Assembly: GCA_030141605.1 (NCBI GenBank)
Contig: JAQGDQ010000082.1
Coordinates: forward strand, 484,501 to 548,500
Source: Tubiluchus corallicola
Taxonomy: Eukaryota > Priapulida > Priapulimorpha > Priapulimorphida > Tubiluchidae
DNA length: 64,000 nucleotides
Reading direction: 5' to 3'
The translations under genes were made by a program, and so were the position numbers. Every line of letters starts with the position of its first letter. Within the stretch, counting starts at the first letter, position 1. Positions 40,691 through 54,009 of this stretch are shown here, one piece after another. Under the pieces are notes generated by a model. That model saw only the letters and a list, made by a program, of their open reading frames with translations, had not been told where the DNA came from and made no database searches.

Positions 40691-43007
40691 GCAGCTGAGC
40701 AGGTTATTTTTTACGCATATACGTAATTTCTGCAGGGCTTTTGAAACAAGTTGTTAGAGAACTACTGTAAAGTTGCTTAATTGCAATCTCGAAATTTATT
40801 TTGGTAAAATAGCATCATTTTTATATCAGCACCCAAATTGCTGAGAAGCGCAGCTGAGATCATCTAATTGCAATCTTGAAAACGCTAGAACAGTATGTCT
40901 CTGCGTAAAAGCAGCAAAGTCTGTATATAAAAGCTCAGCAAAAGCCTCGCTAGCAATAAAAGCTGCAAAAACCAATTTTGTAAGCAACTATAATTATTTC
41001 CATTAAATTAACAGCTTTTGAAGTTTGCAGTGCATGTATGTATACGGTAAGTAAGCACTAAACAATTAATTTCAGCATGCTGAAAATGAAGTTGCGCTTA
41101 AAATTTTACAAAATAACGAAGTCAAATTTGCCAGAGTAAACGGCAATGAACCGGACTGACAGATATTACAAAACTCTTTTCCCCAGGAGGAAAAGTGTGA
41201 AGAGCAGTAATGTTTCAAGACAGCAGCAATCATTCTAATGGACATTGCGAGAAATCATGTAATTATCTACGTGGGATGCATTGTCGGTTTAGGTCAAATT
41301 GCATATAGAATAATCATACTGTTACTGGCAATGTCCCTATTGAGGAAATCAGAGGTGAGGACAACATTTTTAAGATGCAAACTATGGCAGGACTCTTGAC
41401 AGAAATAAGTGCTCTCAATTGAACTATTTTAAACATCAACGTTTTCACAATGACTATTCAAGCTGACTAGTGCTGGCAAAATTTTTCTTATCATTGTTCA
41501 TGTTGTTGTTGTTGACGATATTAGTGATCCTGCCTTGGCATTGGTGATGGTGCTGTTTGCATTCTTGTTTTTGTAGTTACTGCTGCTGCTGCTGCAGTAA
41601 CTGTTGCTAAAAGGCCTTTGATCTTTTCATTCTGAATTTCGTTGTAACTTTCTACAAAAAGCACACTTAAAACTTCAAATGTTGCGCGATTATGAACATT
41701 ACCTTTCTGTAGAGGCTACTGACATTAGAGTGACGGAGTGCATAAATTTTGAAATTACTATCTACCCTTATAGCAGCCTACCAGCCCTCTAAATAATTTT
41801 AGATTTGTCATCAGGAAATCTTGATTTCAAAAGAAATACAATCACTAGAACAGGCACTGTTGCATAGATAGTAAGTTAGTAACATCATTATTTTATTAAG
41901 TACTTGAATAATTAAACCCGGACTAATAAAATCTTGCTAGGTCTATTTAGATGTGACTAACAAATTTAGGCGCATGTAAATAGCATGTGAAAATTTTCAT
42001 ACGCTGAACACTGGAAAAAATGAACAAAATTTGTTTTTAAAAGACCAGCGTTTGAAGAAAACAGTCGTAAATGTATATTAATAGTATTATGAATTTGAAT
42101 CTATTGCATCACAACAAACTTTGCCTAAATTCTGGAAAAAGTTATTAATGGTTTTTATTTGGCGTATTTCATGACAAAGACATATGTTGTAAGTGAATGA
42201 ATGAGTGAGTGAGTGTGTGAGTCAGTGATGTACGTTTAGGAGGCCTTTCCTAAAGGTCATCTTATAGCCTAGTTTTTCTTTGTTGCAGTTGCATGGCCAC
42301 TTTTGTTTGTTGTCTCTTCTTTTTCGCTCCTGTAGATATTGCTGTTGGTGGGAACTTACTGCCTCAGTGACAGTCGTTATTGCTGAGATGCGCTATTGCA
42401 GCAGTTGCCGTATTGAAACATCATCACCGTTTTTTACGTCTACACAGTTGCATCAAGAGAAGTTCAAATGACAGATGAAATATACAAGGACAGATAAACG
42501 TTTTAACGAGTCTCAGTTTGCTCAACGTGTTGACACTGACCAGAACCAACAGTTTTTCTTCCAACACAAAAACTCGTTCATCCTACAAACTTTATCTCCT
42601 GGAAGAAACACAAGGGACTCGAAGAAACGCAGCTGCAACTGAGCAAATAGAGCATTTTATTACACTATCTTCACTCTGCTAGACTGTCTCCAAGTAAATC
42701 ACGCATTAACCATGAATTGAATGCAGGGCAGTTTCAATAAAGCATCTATTAGCTTGAAATCTCCAACGTCTAACCGGAGGGTATTTCGGTAAACGAAAAA
42801 CTCTGTCTTAGTAATTGGCTTTTTAACATTCATAGCATGATCAAAATTACTTTGACAATTCTAGTTATCCACACAGAGACACAATTACGCGAATCAAGAC
42901 TAAATTTGTCTTGTGTGGGTGAAGCTTTTAAAAAGCGTTTTAAGTTACAAATACAAGGTAAAATAATATTTCCTAAGCTTCCTTTCTATACTACATGTAG
43001 AATACTA

Positions 43008-43196
43008 CAGGGTGTTCCAAAAGAAACAGTGCAGTAGAAATACGCTGATATGCTACAATAGGGTGGATAATGATATAAAAACAATTATCTCTGCATAATT
43101 ACAATTTTCCTATCATTGTATAAACCTGATTTTAGTACATTCCAGATAATCATACGACCATTATTTCTACCGCACTGTTTTTTCTGGAACAGCCTA
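43008..43196. mobile_element. mariner-like MITE, copy 2
   Basis: A 189-bp element without coding capacity is bounded by TA on both sides. Its terminal inverted repeats of about 35 bp begin CAGGGTGTTCCAAAAGAAAC on the left and TAGGCTGTTCCAGAAAAAAC on the reverse complement of the right end, both continuing AGTGCxGTAGAAATA. TA target duplications and CAGGG-type ends are known of Tc1/mariner relatives. It lies 170 bp downstream (minus-strand sense) of the PDZ-GEF exon at 43368, inside the 3.1-kb intron. Confidence 0.75.
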
Positions 43197-43367
43197 TATA
43201 AAAGACAGGCAAAGTATAGCAGACAGATGTGGAACCAATTTTCCTAATGACATTTTCATTTCTATGAAAAACAAGTTTAAAATACTATTTGATATTTAAC
43301 CGTAACAGCTTCCGGCAAGAACAAGGAAGTTCCGGTAGGAAGCACTGTGTGTAGCCTATGTACATAC

Positions 43368-43495
43368 CAGTAAAGTATATCGTTGGCCTTGTGACGTTCA
43401 TAGCGCACGTTACGACAAATTGCTCTCAGGGCTGGCTCCCTAAGTTGAGATAGGGCCTCCATACCATGCAAATGAGCAAAAATATACTGCAAGTC
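43368..43495 (-). CDS. RAPGEF2: PDZ-GEF exon, start of the first CNB-like domain, residues 54-96
   Basis: The minus strand reads acceptor TTTTTTCAG|GACTTGCAG and donor TACTG|GTATGT, giving a 128-bp exon, phase 0 in and phase 2 out. It encodes the helical start of the N-terminal cyclic-nucleotide-binding-like domain. The segment LHGMEALSQLRE is nearly identical to human RAPGEF2 (LHGMEALSNLRE), and VRYERHKANDILY matches VRYERHEANEVLY. In this family the domain has lost cAMP binding and has a regulatory role. The final codon is split TG|T and is completed by the next exon as Cys96. The frame runs on past the donor for about 29 more codons in the intron before a stop; that extension is not family-like. 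Intron sizes either side are about 17.7 kb and 3.1 kb. Confidence 0.95.
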
Positions 43496-43742
43496 CTGAA
43501 AAAACAGTAAATGTGTTTCAGCATGTCATCAGATAAGCAACTCACAGATAAAAATGTATAAAACGTAAATAACTTTACAACTTTTATTTTTACGTATATT
43601 ATTTTTACATTTCGCCCCCCGTTCCTCCCGGTGGGCCCGATTCGAAAAATAAACCATCAATGAGAAGACACTAGATCGAGACCTTTCGTTTGATATATAG
43701 ATCGCCGCAAATGGTGCCGTCGTCGAAGCTGTAGCCTCGAAT

Positions 43743-43745
<3 letters not shown>

Positions 43746-43773
<28 letters not shown>
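43746..43773 (+). repeat. (TA)n microsatellite
   Basis: About 14 uninterrupted TA units lie 250 bp upstream (minus-strand sense) of the PDZ-GEF exon at 43495, beside an unusually GC-rich patch (43614-43740) that I cannot assign. Confidence 0.95.
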
Positions 43774-43776
<3 letters not shown>

Positions 43777-46700
43777 GATACCAAGAATATTAATATAAGG
43801 GATAATGTGCAATACAATACAAGTACTGCTTATGATGAAAATTTCTTGTAGATTTTGCCGAACAGGCATCACAGGAAGCCTTCGAGCCGTTTGTATATTA
43901 ACAATAAACCTAATTTCTAAGTATACGATTAGAATACCAAAAGCCCTGTTCTGAATTCATCGCACTTTAACCACTCATAACGGAAGTAAGGTAAGTAAGT
44001 AATTTATTGACCAAGAATATGATTACACTATGATCAGGATAAATGCACGGAAAATAACACATTAAATTGGTCCAAAATTTTCTCCAAAACATTAATACAT
44101 TGACGATCGTAAAAGTGCTATAATGGCATTAAACAGAGTGTGGCAAATTAATTAGCACGTTATACTATCAGTCCTACAAGAAACTGTGATTAATTGTGCA
44201 AAACATTTAAGGCACTGATGAATATAGCCCACAACTTATCGTTATGCCTGAACCTAGAGTTGATGGATGCCATCAACATTAGAGAGGCGAAGTCAGTCTT
44301 CGCACAATTGCAGAATATAAAGCGACAATTTAGGAGAAATGGAAATTTCATACTATTTCAAGATTATTCTTGCCGCCGGTATCCTAGTTTTCACTTGCAA
44401 ATTTATTTATACTGGATAGTGCGAGGTTAAAAAACCACACGGTTCTTTTTTTGGTATTTTTGGGAAGACAACAGCTATCATACAATGTAAGTAGCGCACG
44501 TTTACAGACGATAAATTCAAAAACATCGTCAATTTGCTTGAACCAATTAAAAAATCGGAAACAATTAAGCTGCGTTCACATAAATCAAACAATCTAAACT
44601 CCACCGCATTAGTGTCAGTTTTCGGGTTAGTCCCATGACATGCAGGTCCACAGTTCTACAGCACGTTTATAGTGTGTAACATCCGGTTTCAAGTGAAATC
44701 ATTGAAAACCACAGGCTCATTGATGTTTTTGTGAGAGAAGTGTCGTCATGCTATTTCCACTAAGAGAAGCAAACAAACTTAAGGCAACTTGACGCTCAAA
44801 CATAATTGACTCTTTGCACTTTAACTGTAAAATAATAAGAGACAACGTCCCAATGTGCACCTGGGGGTTAACAGCTAAATTGCAAGGCAGCTATGTGGCA
44901 TACCTGTCACCTTAATTACAAATATCGTTCACAAATGTCATAAATGACAAGCCCCAAAGGTGCATTGCCTAAATACTGATTGCTTTCACGGTTCAATCAT
45001 GTGCTGCCGTTTCTGTAATTAGTAATACATGAAAGTCATGTATGCAGCCCACGCTGTAATAACACAGTATGTATGGCACTACAATTGTTATGCATTGTAA
45101 TTCTATGCATGTTTGCAATCTAGTTACCGAATAATACTGGAATAAAGAGAATAATCGTGTACTTGCCGAGCTTCAACTGAATTATATTAACAGAGAATGT
45201 GAATTACTGTATGTTGGCATACCCTCAGTAAGAAGTGGTATGTTTTACGTTAATTAGGACCAGGTATAGTATATGTATATGTTAATGTACAGTACTTATT
45301 TTTTATTTTTACCTGCAGGCAACTGAAAAGCAAACTCTGGGTAGTATAAAATATATATAATCGTTGTGGTTTTTAGCATTAACGTTTACGTACCAATGAG
45401 TGGCCACGCATCACCATATTTATATTTCATCTGATATTAATATGCCTTTTGAAATTCTAATGTTGTCTTCAAATATAATGTGTTGTCTTTATTTATTTAT
45501 TTACTTTTACTATGTATTATTGCTACATTGCAGATGCATACTATGACTTTGTTACATAACTTATGGAATACTATTAAATAAATTATTAAATAATTAGCAA
45601 GTGAACACATAAATGTTATATGAAGGAAACAATTTAACGATACTGACAGTATTCAGAAAAGTTAACACTCTGATTTTATAGTATTCTTGCGAGTAGTAAG
45701 TCTGTCGGAAACAGTTTCTTTTAGTGTATCATAGGCGCATTCCTGTATACAAACGAAATTTTTTGTATATGTGTATATGTGTATTTGTGAATAGTATAGA
45801 TTTCTGTGTTTTGCATTAAGTTCTTATGATAAAATTGCAACAATGAACAAAACATCTTATTCCTTGTAGATCATTTACGTGTACTATACAAGCATTTACT
45901 GCTTAAAAAAATGCATTCACATCACGAAAAAGGTGCTAAAAGCTGCTTTCTGAACTACAAAACTGAAACCGTCTGGGACACAATTTTACAAAAGTTCTCT
46001 GCTCTCTGCAGAGGCACCATAATATTACGAACATAGCATCTTCTTTCAACAGGTAGAGATGAGGGGGCAGATATCAGTCACAAATCTTCAAAAACAGGTT
46101 CCTTGCTGTGAATAGAGATTTTCGAACAATGCCCTCCAGAAAACGCTTTCACTTTATAGCAAACGAGGGCGCAGCCAATACAGCAAACAGTGAAATCGTG
46201 GGTAAAAAGTCCTATCATAAATTAAACATCAAAGCTTTTTACAATAATTTCAACCCAGTTCAAATCTTAAGAGAGAAATCATTACTAAATACCTTCAGCA
46301 TTACTTCTATTATAATTTAATGTAAATGTACCATATGCCATCAATATACAGACAGATGGCGGAATCAGAGACGCTGTACGAAATATTGGAAATGGCTACA
46401 AGTCATCTCTGAACAGGTGGAATTTATGTAGGTCTCTCACAGAATGGCGCGTGCGTTTACAAAGCAGCTGGGGTGAGTCTTCAGATTTACAGGCAGGTCA
46501 TTTTCTCATCAGAGTGACCAGCCCGACCCATTTTGCCAGCTGAATATCGTCTTATGAATATCCCATCACCACCATCCGAACTTGGATTAATTAAAAAATT
46601 TGCATTACGCAGAACGTGAAGTTTATAGAAAATTAAGTTCGCATATACTAATATCTCAGTCTAGCACGAATTTTACTTTGAGAAGTTGAACTGCCGACCA

Positions 46701-47678
46701 TTCATTTTAATAAGTGAGATTGCTTCCACTTCTGAACTAACATCAGTATTCGTCAATGTTCACGTTACTGACGATAGATATCATGTACAGTACTCCTCAA
46801 CATACCAATCACGTTGCTAATTTTTACCTAACGCCATCTTACAAAACACGTCTTTATACAATTTTTGGAAAATGTTCAAAAATGCGAACAAACACTAAAT
46901 AATGGCTCTTATTCAATACTCCTGATACACGCCCTTGGGACCCCCTGGGCGGCAGGTAATTTCTAAATAAGAGTTTAGTACAGCGTAGCCAAGGTCGCTG
47001 GTCTTTCAAATGTTTACTATTCCTCCTCACAGTATCGGAAACTCGGATACTCGGACGCTGTTGAACGCTGACTCGCAAAGAGCGGAAAAACGAAAATCCT
47101 CCACCTCTTCGGTTACAATAGTACATTTGTTTCCATCAACCGTGACTCACTGCATACTTGTGAACTTATACATACAATTCGCGTGTAAATACGCAGATGG
47201 ACATTATGATTAGCAGGCACTGATTATTATATTCAGCATTAATTTTATGATTATCAATGAACAAATTATCGCTGGAGAATTTGATGAAGTTGGGCTCTCA
47301 CTGCTCCATTCTCTGTTATTTTATAAATTAATGCTAGAACTAATTCGTGTCACTCTTTTTCTCGCTTCATTTCCGTTTAAGGGTCACATTCAGCTCTTTT
47401 AGTGTCAAAAATTCCTATCATCCTTGAACGTTTGAGCATAGAAGGCTCTCGAAATGATATGGCTGGACACACAGTGTTAATTGACAGAATTTATGCTAGC
47501 CAGACATGAATGCGCTGTATTTTGCCATAAAACATAATATTACAAGGTTTTTCCATGAAGGATAAAGAAACAAGACAAGAACTTAAAATTAAAGTAAATG
47601 CCTATTCGTGAATAATCAAGATTATGATAAGTTACAAGATCATTAGTTCATGACACGAGACAATTTTACCTAATCACA

Positions 47679-47708
47679 ATCATTATACACGTACAAGTGT
47701 ATAATGAT
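47679..47708. repeat. perfect 12-bp inverted repeat
   Basis: ATCATTATACAC and GTGTATAATGAT enclose GTACAA. A tight hairpin; an E-box-like CACGTG lies 40 bp to the right (47745-47750). Confidence 0.9.
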
Positions 47709-48243
47709 GCAAATTTTCTGCTTTCTCATTGGTCAAAACGGGATCACGTGACGAAAAATAGTTACACCAGAGTTCATACTTTCCGAGTTAACGATCGATA
47801 GCCAACTGTTGGGGGATTTCTACCTCTTAATACAACGTGTTTTCTCAGAAACTAAACTGACCTCAATCTCAATCTTGAAATCAGCAATCCCCTGAATCTC
47901 AGTTTAGAGCGTCGACACCCCAGTGGAATTGTTGAAACATGGAATACGGAATGCTGTTATTGCAGTTTAATTGTGCTTTCTAGTATTAGAAAATTCGGCA
48001 TTTAAACAAAAATCAAATAAGACTTTCGTTTGTTCTAATTAAAAAATCAGAAGACTGCTATGCAATTACATTTGCGCTGCATGTAGATTTTTACTTCGCG
48101 CGTCTTCTACTTACATACTTCACTGGATTAAAAACTGACAGCAAAAACGATTAAGCCGATGTTTGAAGACAAAATGCTTAGCATGAAGACAAATAAAACA
48201 TTATTGTGATGAGCAGCAGACACGTCAATAAACTTTAGACGAG

Positions 48244-48528
48244 ATGCCGGTCTGTTGGGAATCGTTAATTCCAGATTCAGACAGAAAGTCGGACGATAAA
48301 ATTCATATCTGTAGTATATATATTGCCACTGTAGCGGTGTTCTCGTCGAGATCGGGCTGCGAGGGCCTCAATGGCTCAGGGCGGGATGACAAACTGCACT
48401 CGAGTTCGGGGTCATATTGGAATCGAGTCGAGACCATGGGCTTCGAAACGGCACTGAATGTTCAGGATTTTATAAAAGTTCGGGATCGGGATGGAGCTAT
48501 CAATGACCGATATTTTGCTAACTGCTAG
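48244..48528 (+). other. 94-codon ORF in a GC-richer patch, unassigned
   Basis: The plus-strand frame begins MPVCWESLIPDSDRKSDDKI and ends with a TAG after NDRYFANC. The patch 48240-48530 is clearly less AT-rich than its flanks. No signal peptide, membrane span or motif is evident. It could be a relic of a mobile element or an exon of a nested gene. Confidence 0.2.
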
Positions 48529-49229
48529 ACTGTGTTTTTCACGAATTAGGTTAGCTTGTTTAAATTTACTTTAGGACTATAATACTATAATTTTATTTCA
48601 AATCCAAACTATACGTCTAATTAAACCGAAATGTAGAAGGGTTATTATTTCGCATATTTTGGTCTTTTATTTTACTTCTTTGGTCTCATTGTAAATGCAC
48701 TTGACAATTTGCATCACCATTCTGTAAATTAGTAGTTTATGTTAATGGGAATAAATTTAACTGACCTAATTAATATAATTCAGCAAAAACGAATAAGATA
48801 ATTTAATTTTTTCTGCGATTTACACCACAGGTTTAAACGGCTTGAGCACATAACGCAAAGTAATGCTAAAAAACATAAGTACAAGCGCAATATCCAGAAA
48901 TGGGTTAGTTGACCGGCGCAAACTTTTTTCTCAATTACTTAACGAGAGTACAAGTCGTTTGTTCTACTAAACAGATTCTTTATGGACATGTCAAACTTTC
49001 ACTACATAATTTTAGCGTGTACACTATGTCTAATTAAATTTCGAGCCACATTTAACTGTGTCATAAGAACAGATTTTTAAGATTGTATCATGTACTGAGG
49101 ACTACGTCATAAAATCCATAAAATCAGTTTTAGTAGACCTGATTAGCGATGCTGTAATATAAAACTTACACTGATCATATCACCAAGAGTAATGAAACGT
49201 ATTAAGACGTTTATGAGTATACTTCTAAC

Positions 49230-49540
49230 GGGCAACGAAAGGGATGAACAGCGCAGAACAGAAGAGATGACAGGAAAGAAGAGCACAGAGCATGACAAGA
49301 AAGGAGAAGATGAGAAAGAGGAGCGAAGGAAGTTGAGAGAAAGGAGACATAAAAGGAGACGAGACAAGAAACGAGGGAGAAAACAGGAGGTGAATTGGAG
49401 AAGGGGAAGGAAACAGAAAGGCAAAAAAGGAAAGTAGAGAGAAAAGGAAAAGGGAAAATGAGGGAACAGAAAAAAGAAGAAAAGGGAAGAGACCTGCGGA
49501 AAAGAGAGGAAATGCGAAAAAGAAGAGGTGGGTAAAACTT
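49230..49540 (+). repeat. long purine-rich tract
   Basis: About 300 bp is nearly pure purine on the plus strand, without a regular period. The 192-codon and 134-codon minus-strand frames across it are Phe/Ser/Leu-rich shadows. Confidence 0.85.
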
Positions 49541-50482
49541 TGCACACAGTGCGGCGGTATATTTTGCAGTTTGGTCAATGTGACATGAAAAAAGCTACAA
49601 AATGACGCATAAATCACGTGTTCAGGACATGTACATAATATTATACATTTCACATGTATGTAGTTATGTACAGCACACAAAGCCTCAGAGCTTACTTGAT
49701 ACACTCTTATAACACATACGTAATAATTTAAAATTCCAAAATATGTAGGCTTATCACGGTACCAGTAATCAAAAATAATGCCGGTGTTGCTATACTTATC
49801 CAAATTTAGATATATCTTACTGCCAAATTCACACTAATCCGCTATTCACCCACATTTTTCCATACCACTGAGCTCCCTGTATGCACTTCTAAAATTCTGA
49901 ATGAATGAACTAAGCACGCACATAGATACAAATCAAAACAGGAAAAAAAACGTCCAATTTACAGCATACAGCATGATAATGCTATATCCAATACGTGCAG
50001 AAACACGCATTCAGCGAGGATTATTACCAGAAGAATCAGGTGTAACTCGGGCGATTACATTTAAAACTTCTACCTCGCTTAAATTGTAATTAAAACTGAC
50101 TGATGATTTATACGCCGATGTGAAAGGTTGTAAGAAAATCACCTTTCATCACAAGATTCATAACCTTCCATTGTGAACCTGTGACAAGATGATGAGTCAA
50201 TAACTGATGCATTTTTCATTAAAGTTCAGACAGTCGAGGGCACGAAAGACAAACGAGACAAACTCAGTAGGATAATGAAATATTTTCTGCCGAACAAATG
50301 TCAAACAATCATTTATTATGGAAGTTTCAAAACTCTTACTACGATAGGTGACACAAAAAAATTGCAAATTTATGTGATGACAAATTTTACAGAAGCATCA
50401 TTTCACTGTTTCATGTTTCAGCCTTTCGAATTACAATATATTTACCGTACTCGATTTATTTCTTTGCAGAATACACTAAAAA

Positions 50483-50790
50483 CTATGCTGCACTATGCTA
50501 CACTACATTATATTTCATACCCTACGTCATGTTACACAATATATTAACTCCACTACCCTATCCTACACTATACCAGATGCACTACACTATGCTACACTAC
50601 ACCACACTGCATTAACCTAAACCTACTCTAGAGTCTAGTCTACACTACACTACACTACACTACACAGCATCACACCACAACACACCACACAACACCATAC
50701 CACATTCCACTACACTATACCACACACAATATACTAGATCGCACTGCACCATACCACAGCACAATACACTACACTACGTTAAACTATATA
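50483..50790 (+). repeat. degenerate pentanucleotide array (TACAC)n
   Basis: About 300 bp is built of TACAC/CACTA-like pentamers with many substitutions and small interruptions; the purest part (CTACACTACACTACACTACA) is near 50640. It is strand-asymmetric, with almost no G on the plus strand. Confidence 0.85.
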
Positions 50791-52454
50791 ATGCTTGAGA
50801 GCGCCACGTAAAAAATACGTGACTGAAATTCAACTACCGCCTAAATTTCAAATACGAGATTCATTGCAAACTTAATTGACATTTATAGGCGCATAATTTA
50901 TTTTACGTGGTTAATCTGCTGAACGATTTCATTAACGCGTAGTTAATAAAGTTGCAAAGACCTGTGTCTGTGTCTACCATATTTCAGCAAAGAGAAACTC
51001 AAGCCTCCATCCCAACAGTCTTCGGTTCAAAACAAAATTTGTAAGTGCAGCAAATGACCTAGAATTCTTTACATATTTTTGTCAGTTACGATGCGTATCT
51101 TGTGAATTCTAGCTATGACTTTCGTCCACTCGAGAAGATTTGTTGTTGCGCAGATGGAATCTGTGAATTGTGTTTCTTTGCCCAAGTTTATTTAAACACT
51201 GATTTAAGTAAATGTGGGACAAAACGATAAAGTGTGCGTATGTGAACAAAACACATAAAAAGGCTGTTACTACAAAAGGTTTATCCCACCCCACTGCTGA
51301 AAAATTATTCTTAGTATTAGAGTTTCTTTGTAATGCTGAAATGAATAATGGGAAATGATGGGTACAGAACTAATCAATGACAAGTAACTCAAATTTTTTA
51401 AACTGCCACGAGCTTAGTTTTGAATTACGACTCCAATGAGTCAAGTGTCCAAGTGAAAAGAGAAAAAGCTAAAATAGTAAAAAGGGTTAATAACGTTAAT
51501 AATGTCAATAACATTTTCCAGTTTTTGCTCTCGGGCTTCTTATCTGTGCAATTCTCTATCAGAAAATTGTTTCCCTAAAAACTAAATCTCACAATTCAAT
51601 AAGAATATCAAACAGATGCCTTCTCTCACTTGCAAATTGGTTAAATAGATTTATTTTTTCGCATATATATTAACAGTTTCACCATACTGTAGCTCTTGAT
51701 TGACCAGTGATCTAGTGTGATACGATTTGTATGGCTTACTGAACATTTTAGAAACCAATCCTTTAATAATATGCATAATAAAATTTTGATTTAATGAATT
51801 CAAAAAAATTACTTTTCGTTGCTTTCGTACAAAGTTTGAGTTTATTTAAATGATAAAGTAGATAAAATTTGGTTTGTTACGCGCTCTTAACTCTATAGTA
51901 TGCAAGATGGACATTTTTTGTAAGTATGTTAATTTCATAGTGTATTTACCCGGTGTTAATGTCTACAAATAAACTAACTAACTATAAAAAAATTATGCAA
52001 AATGCTACCAGTTTTTACATAAATACGGGAAACTGTATTTATGAACATAATCGATAAGGTTTCACCATATTTTTATAATAATTTCCCATCACAGTAACAG
52101 GCAATTTACTTTTGCTTGTTTGATTTGCCAAACGACCAATTTCAAGCCTTCAAGTGTGATTGATCTTGCCTAAGCGAGAAGAGAAAAACGAAAACGCGAA
52201 TCAATCTAATGCGTTGTCGTCAATCGACCAGAAACAAAATTCAAAAGTCTTGATTTTCCTTTAAACGAAACACAACAACTAAGAAATAAGTATAGAAAAA
52301 GTGTAGCACCAACAGACAGTTGTATTATTTCAATGCTACCCAAATTACTATAAGCTATTTTATGGACATACCTATACTCCTACAAACTACACCCATATAA
52401 TTAAAAATTAATATATGGCCTATTTCTATGAGCAACACAAAAGCAATGAACTTT

Positions 52455-52469
52455 GGGGGGGGGGGGGGG
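52455..52469 (+). repeat. poly-G run of 15
   Basis: Fifteen G in a row, then TAGGGAGCGGGATGG. It is the only such tract in an AT-rich window and could form a G-quadruplex. Length may be a sequencing or assembly estimate. Confidence 0.85.
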
Positions 52470-53853
52470 TAGGGAGCGGGATGGTAACCCAACATTGGAC
52501 TTTTTAATTTACAAAAACTGGAATTACCTACCATCTTGACAAGTTAATATTAATGCTTTATGTAACGTGCATATATATAGATTTTGTCGAAGCATTGACG
52601 ACATTTATTTAGACATTTAACTTATACAACCACTGATATCCAAGAAGCATACAGCAGAAGGGTAAATTCTCTACACGAAGCTCAAGAAATTCCTTGATCT
52701 ATTGATTTATTGACCTAACGTACTGTTACATGGATACAGTTTATGAAAATTACTATTTCAACTCAACTGCACCCTCTGTGCTAGTATTTATGTCCACAGT
52801 CCACATCAAATAATTACCCTGTTCACTTTTGCTGTGCACAATAAATATTTTATGGAAAGATGTTTATTGTACCTATTAGATAATTGCTACAGTGCATTGA
52901 ATGCCATTGGGAACAACTTTAGACTATAGTAAATAACTAAATACCAACTCAAAGTAATATTCTCCCTGTTGTAACTTTTGATGCCATCGCCCTCTGGCAA
53001 CAACTGAAAGTAGCCAAATATTTATTGAGAATACCTTTGTAACAGGCAAAGTATAAAATTGCAAGTCCTACTTTTACTATGGTGTCTGCTTAAAAGATCG
53101 ACGTCGCGACCCACGACCCGACATAAGCATCTATTTGACATATTGCTTTCTGAAACGTTTCAATTATTATTCTATGACGAACTAAGTAAACAACTGAGAG
53201 GTCACACTGCGAGATTAGAAACTGATGCAACACTGGAATGATTTAGTAAATGTATTGGTGACTGTCAGACAAACAGCTTCTGGTCTGGGCGGATTCAACC
53301 ACTATTCTGCTCCCAGCTGTTTATCTCTTAGATCTGAGATGTATGCATCCGAAAGTGATTAAGGCACTTCTGACAGTTCAAAATCTCTTGTTAGGGATTT
53401 ATTCTTGATGACCATCATTATCTCGAGACAGGTAAACACCATCTAGAAAATGTCCAACCACTTGTCAGCACCACTTCTATTAGATGCTTAGATAAATCCC
53501 GGTCCCTCCACAACCATTCAGCATTGTAGGCCCATCGTTCGGGGCTTGCAATGTACAGGTTGTACAAATTGTGGATAGGAGGCAGATAGACAATTAGGCA
53601 GATAACCAGCAAACAAGCAGGCTATGTAACATACTGCCTAGCTTATATATAAGCGTCCTATAATGGCATGCACACCAGCCTGTGGTCTTGTCTGGAACTT
53701 TTACTTTTTTACTGAATAGTGGCTAGACTCTTACTATGTGAAGCAAATAAAGGCTATGTAAACAGTACTTGAAGAAAAGAATTGTCTCTTGCAATTACCG
53801 AGCTTGTGGTGAATCTTCAGAATTACTTGTGCCAACACTAATCTACGGTTCCC

Positions 53854-54009
53854 ATGGCTACGACAACGGTATTTGCCAAGAAATTTGCGGAAGATGTCAG
53901 GAAGTATCAGGAGGACCCGCCACTTGATCTTGAGCACCATGACAGCAAAAATGTAATTTCGCGAATTTTATCCTGTTATGGTACGAGTTTATTTGAGAGT
54001 TCTGTCTGA
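53854..54009 (+). other. small coding-like ORF, unassigned
   Basis: Plus-strand ATG at 53854 (context CCCATGG) opens 51 codons: MATTTVFAKKFAEDVRKYQE, then DPPLDLEHHDSKN and so on, hydrophilic and higher in GC than its surroundings. An acceptor-like CTTCAG lies at 53814-53819 and a possible donor TATG|GTACGA near 53980. A strong acceptor (TATATCCTCTCTCTTTAG, ending at 54231) follows and could add an exon starting GGCAGCATGCACACC. No family is recognised. It could be a small nested gene, a decayed transposon or chance. Confidence 0.22.

Larger units (their letters stand above)
43496..53050. other. part of the 17.7-kb PDZ-GEF intron
   Basis: Long AT-rich stretch between the exon at 43495 and the weakly coding-like patches near 53 kb. 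Besides the (TA)n, the hairpin at 47.7 kb, the purine tract at 49.2 kb and the pentamer array at 50.5 kb, nothing stands out. Confidence 0.6.

Noticed and set aside
49225-49803. 192-codon minus-strand ORF, the longest frame in the window
   Set aside because: It is a Phe/Ser/Leu artefact of the purine-rich tract, where stop codons are rare on the opposite strand.
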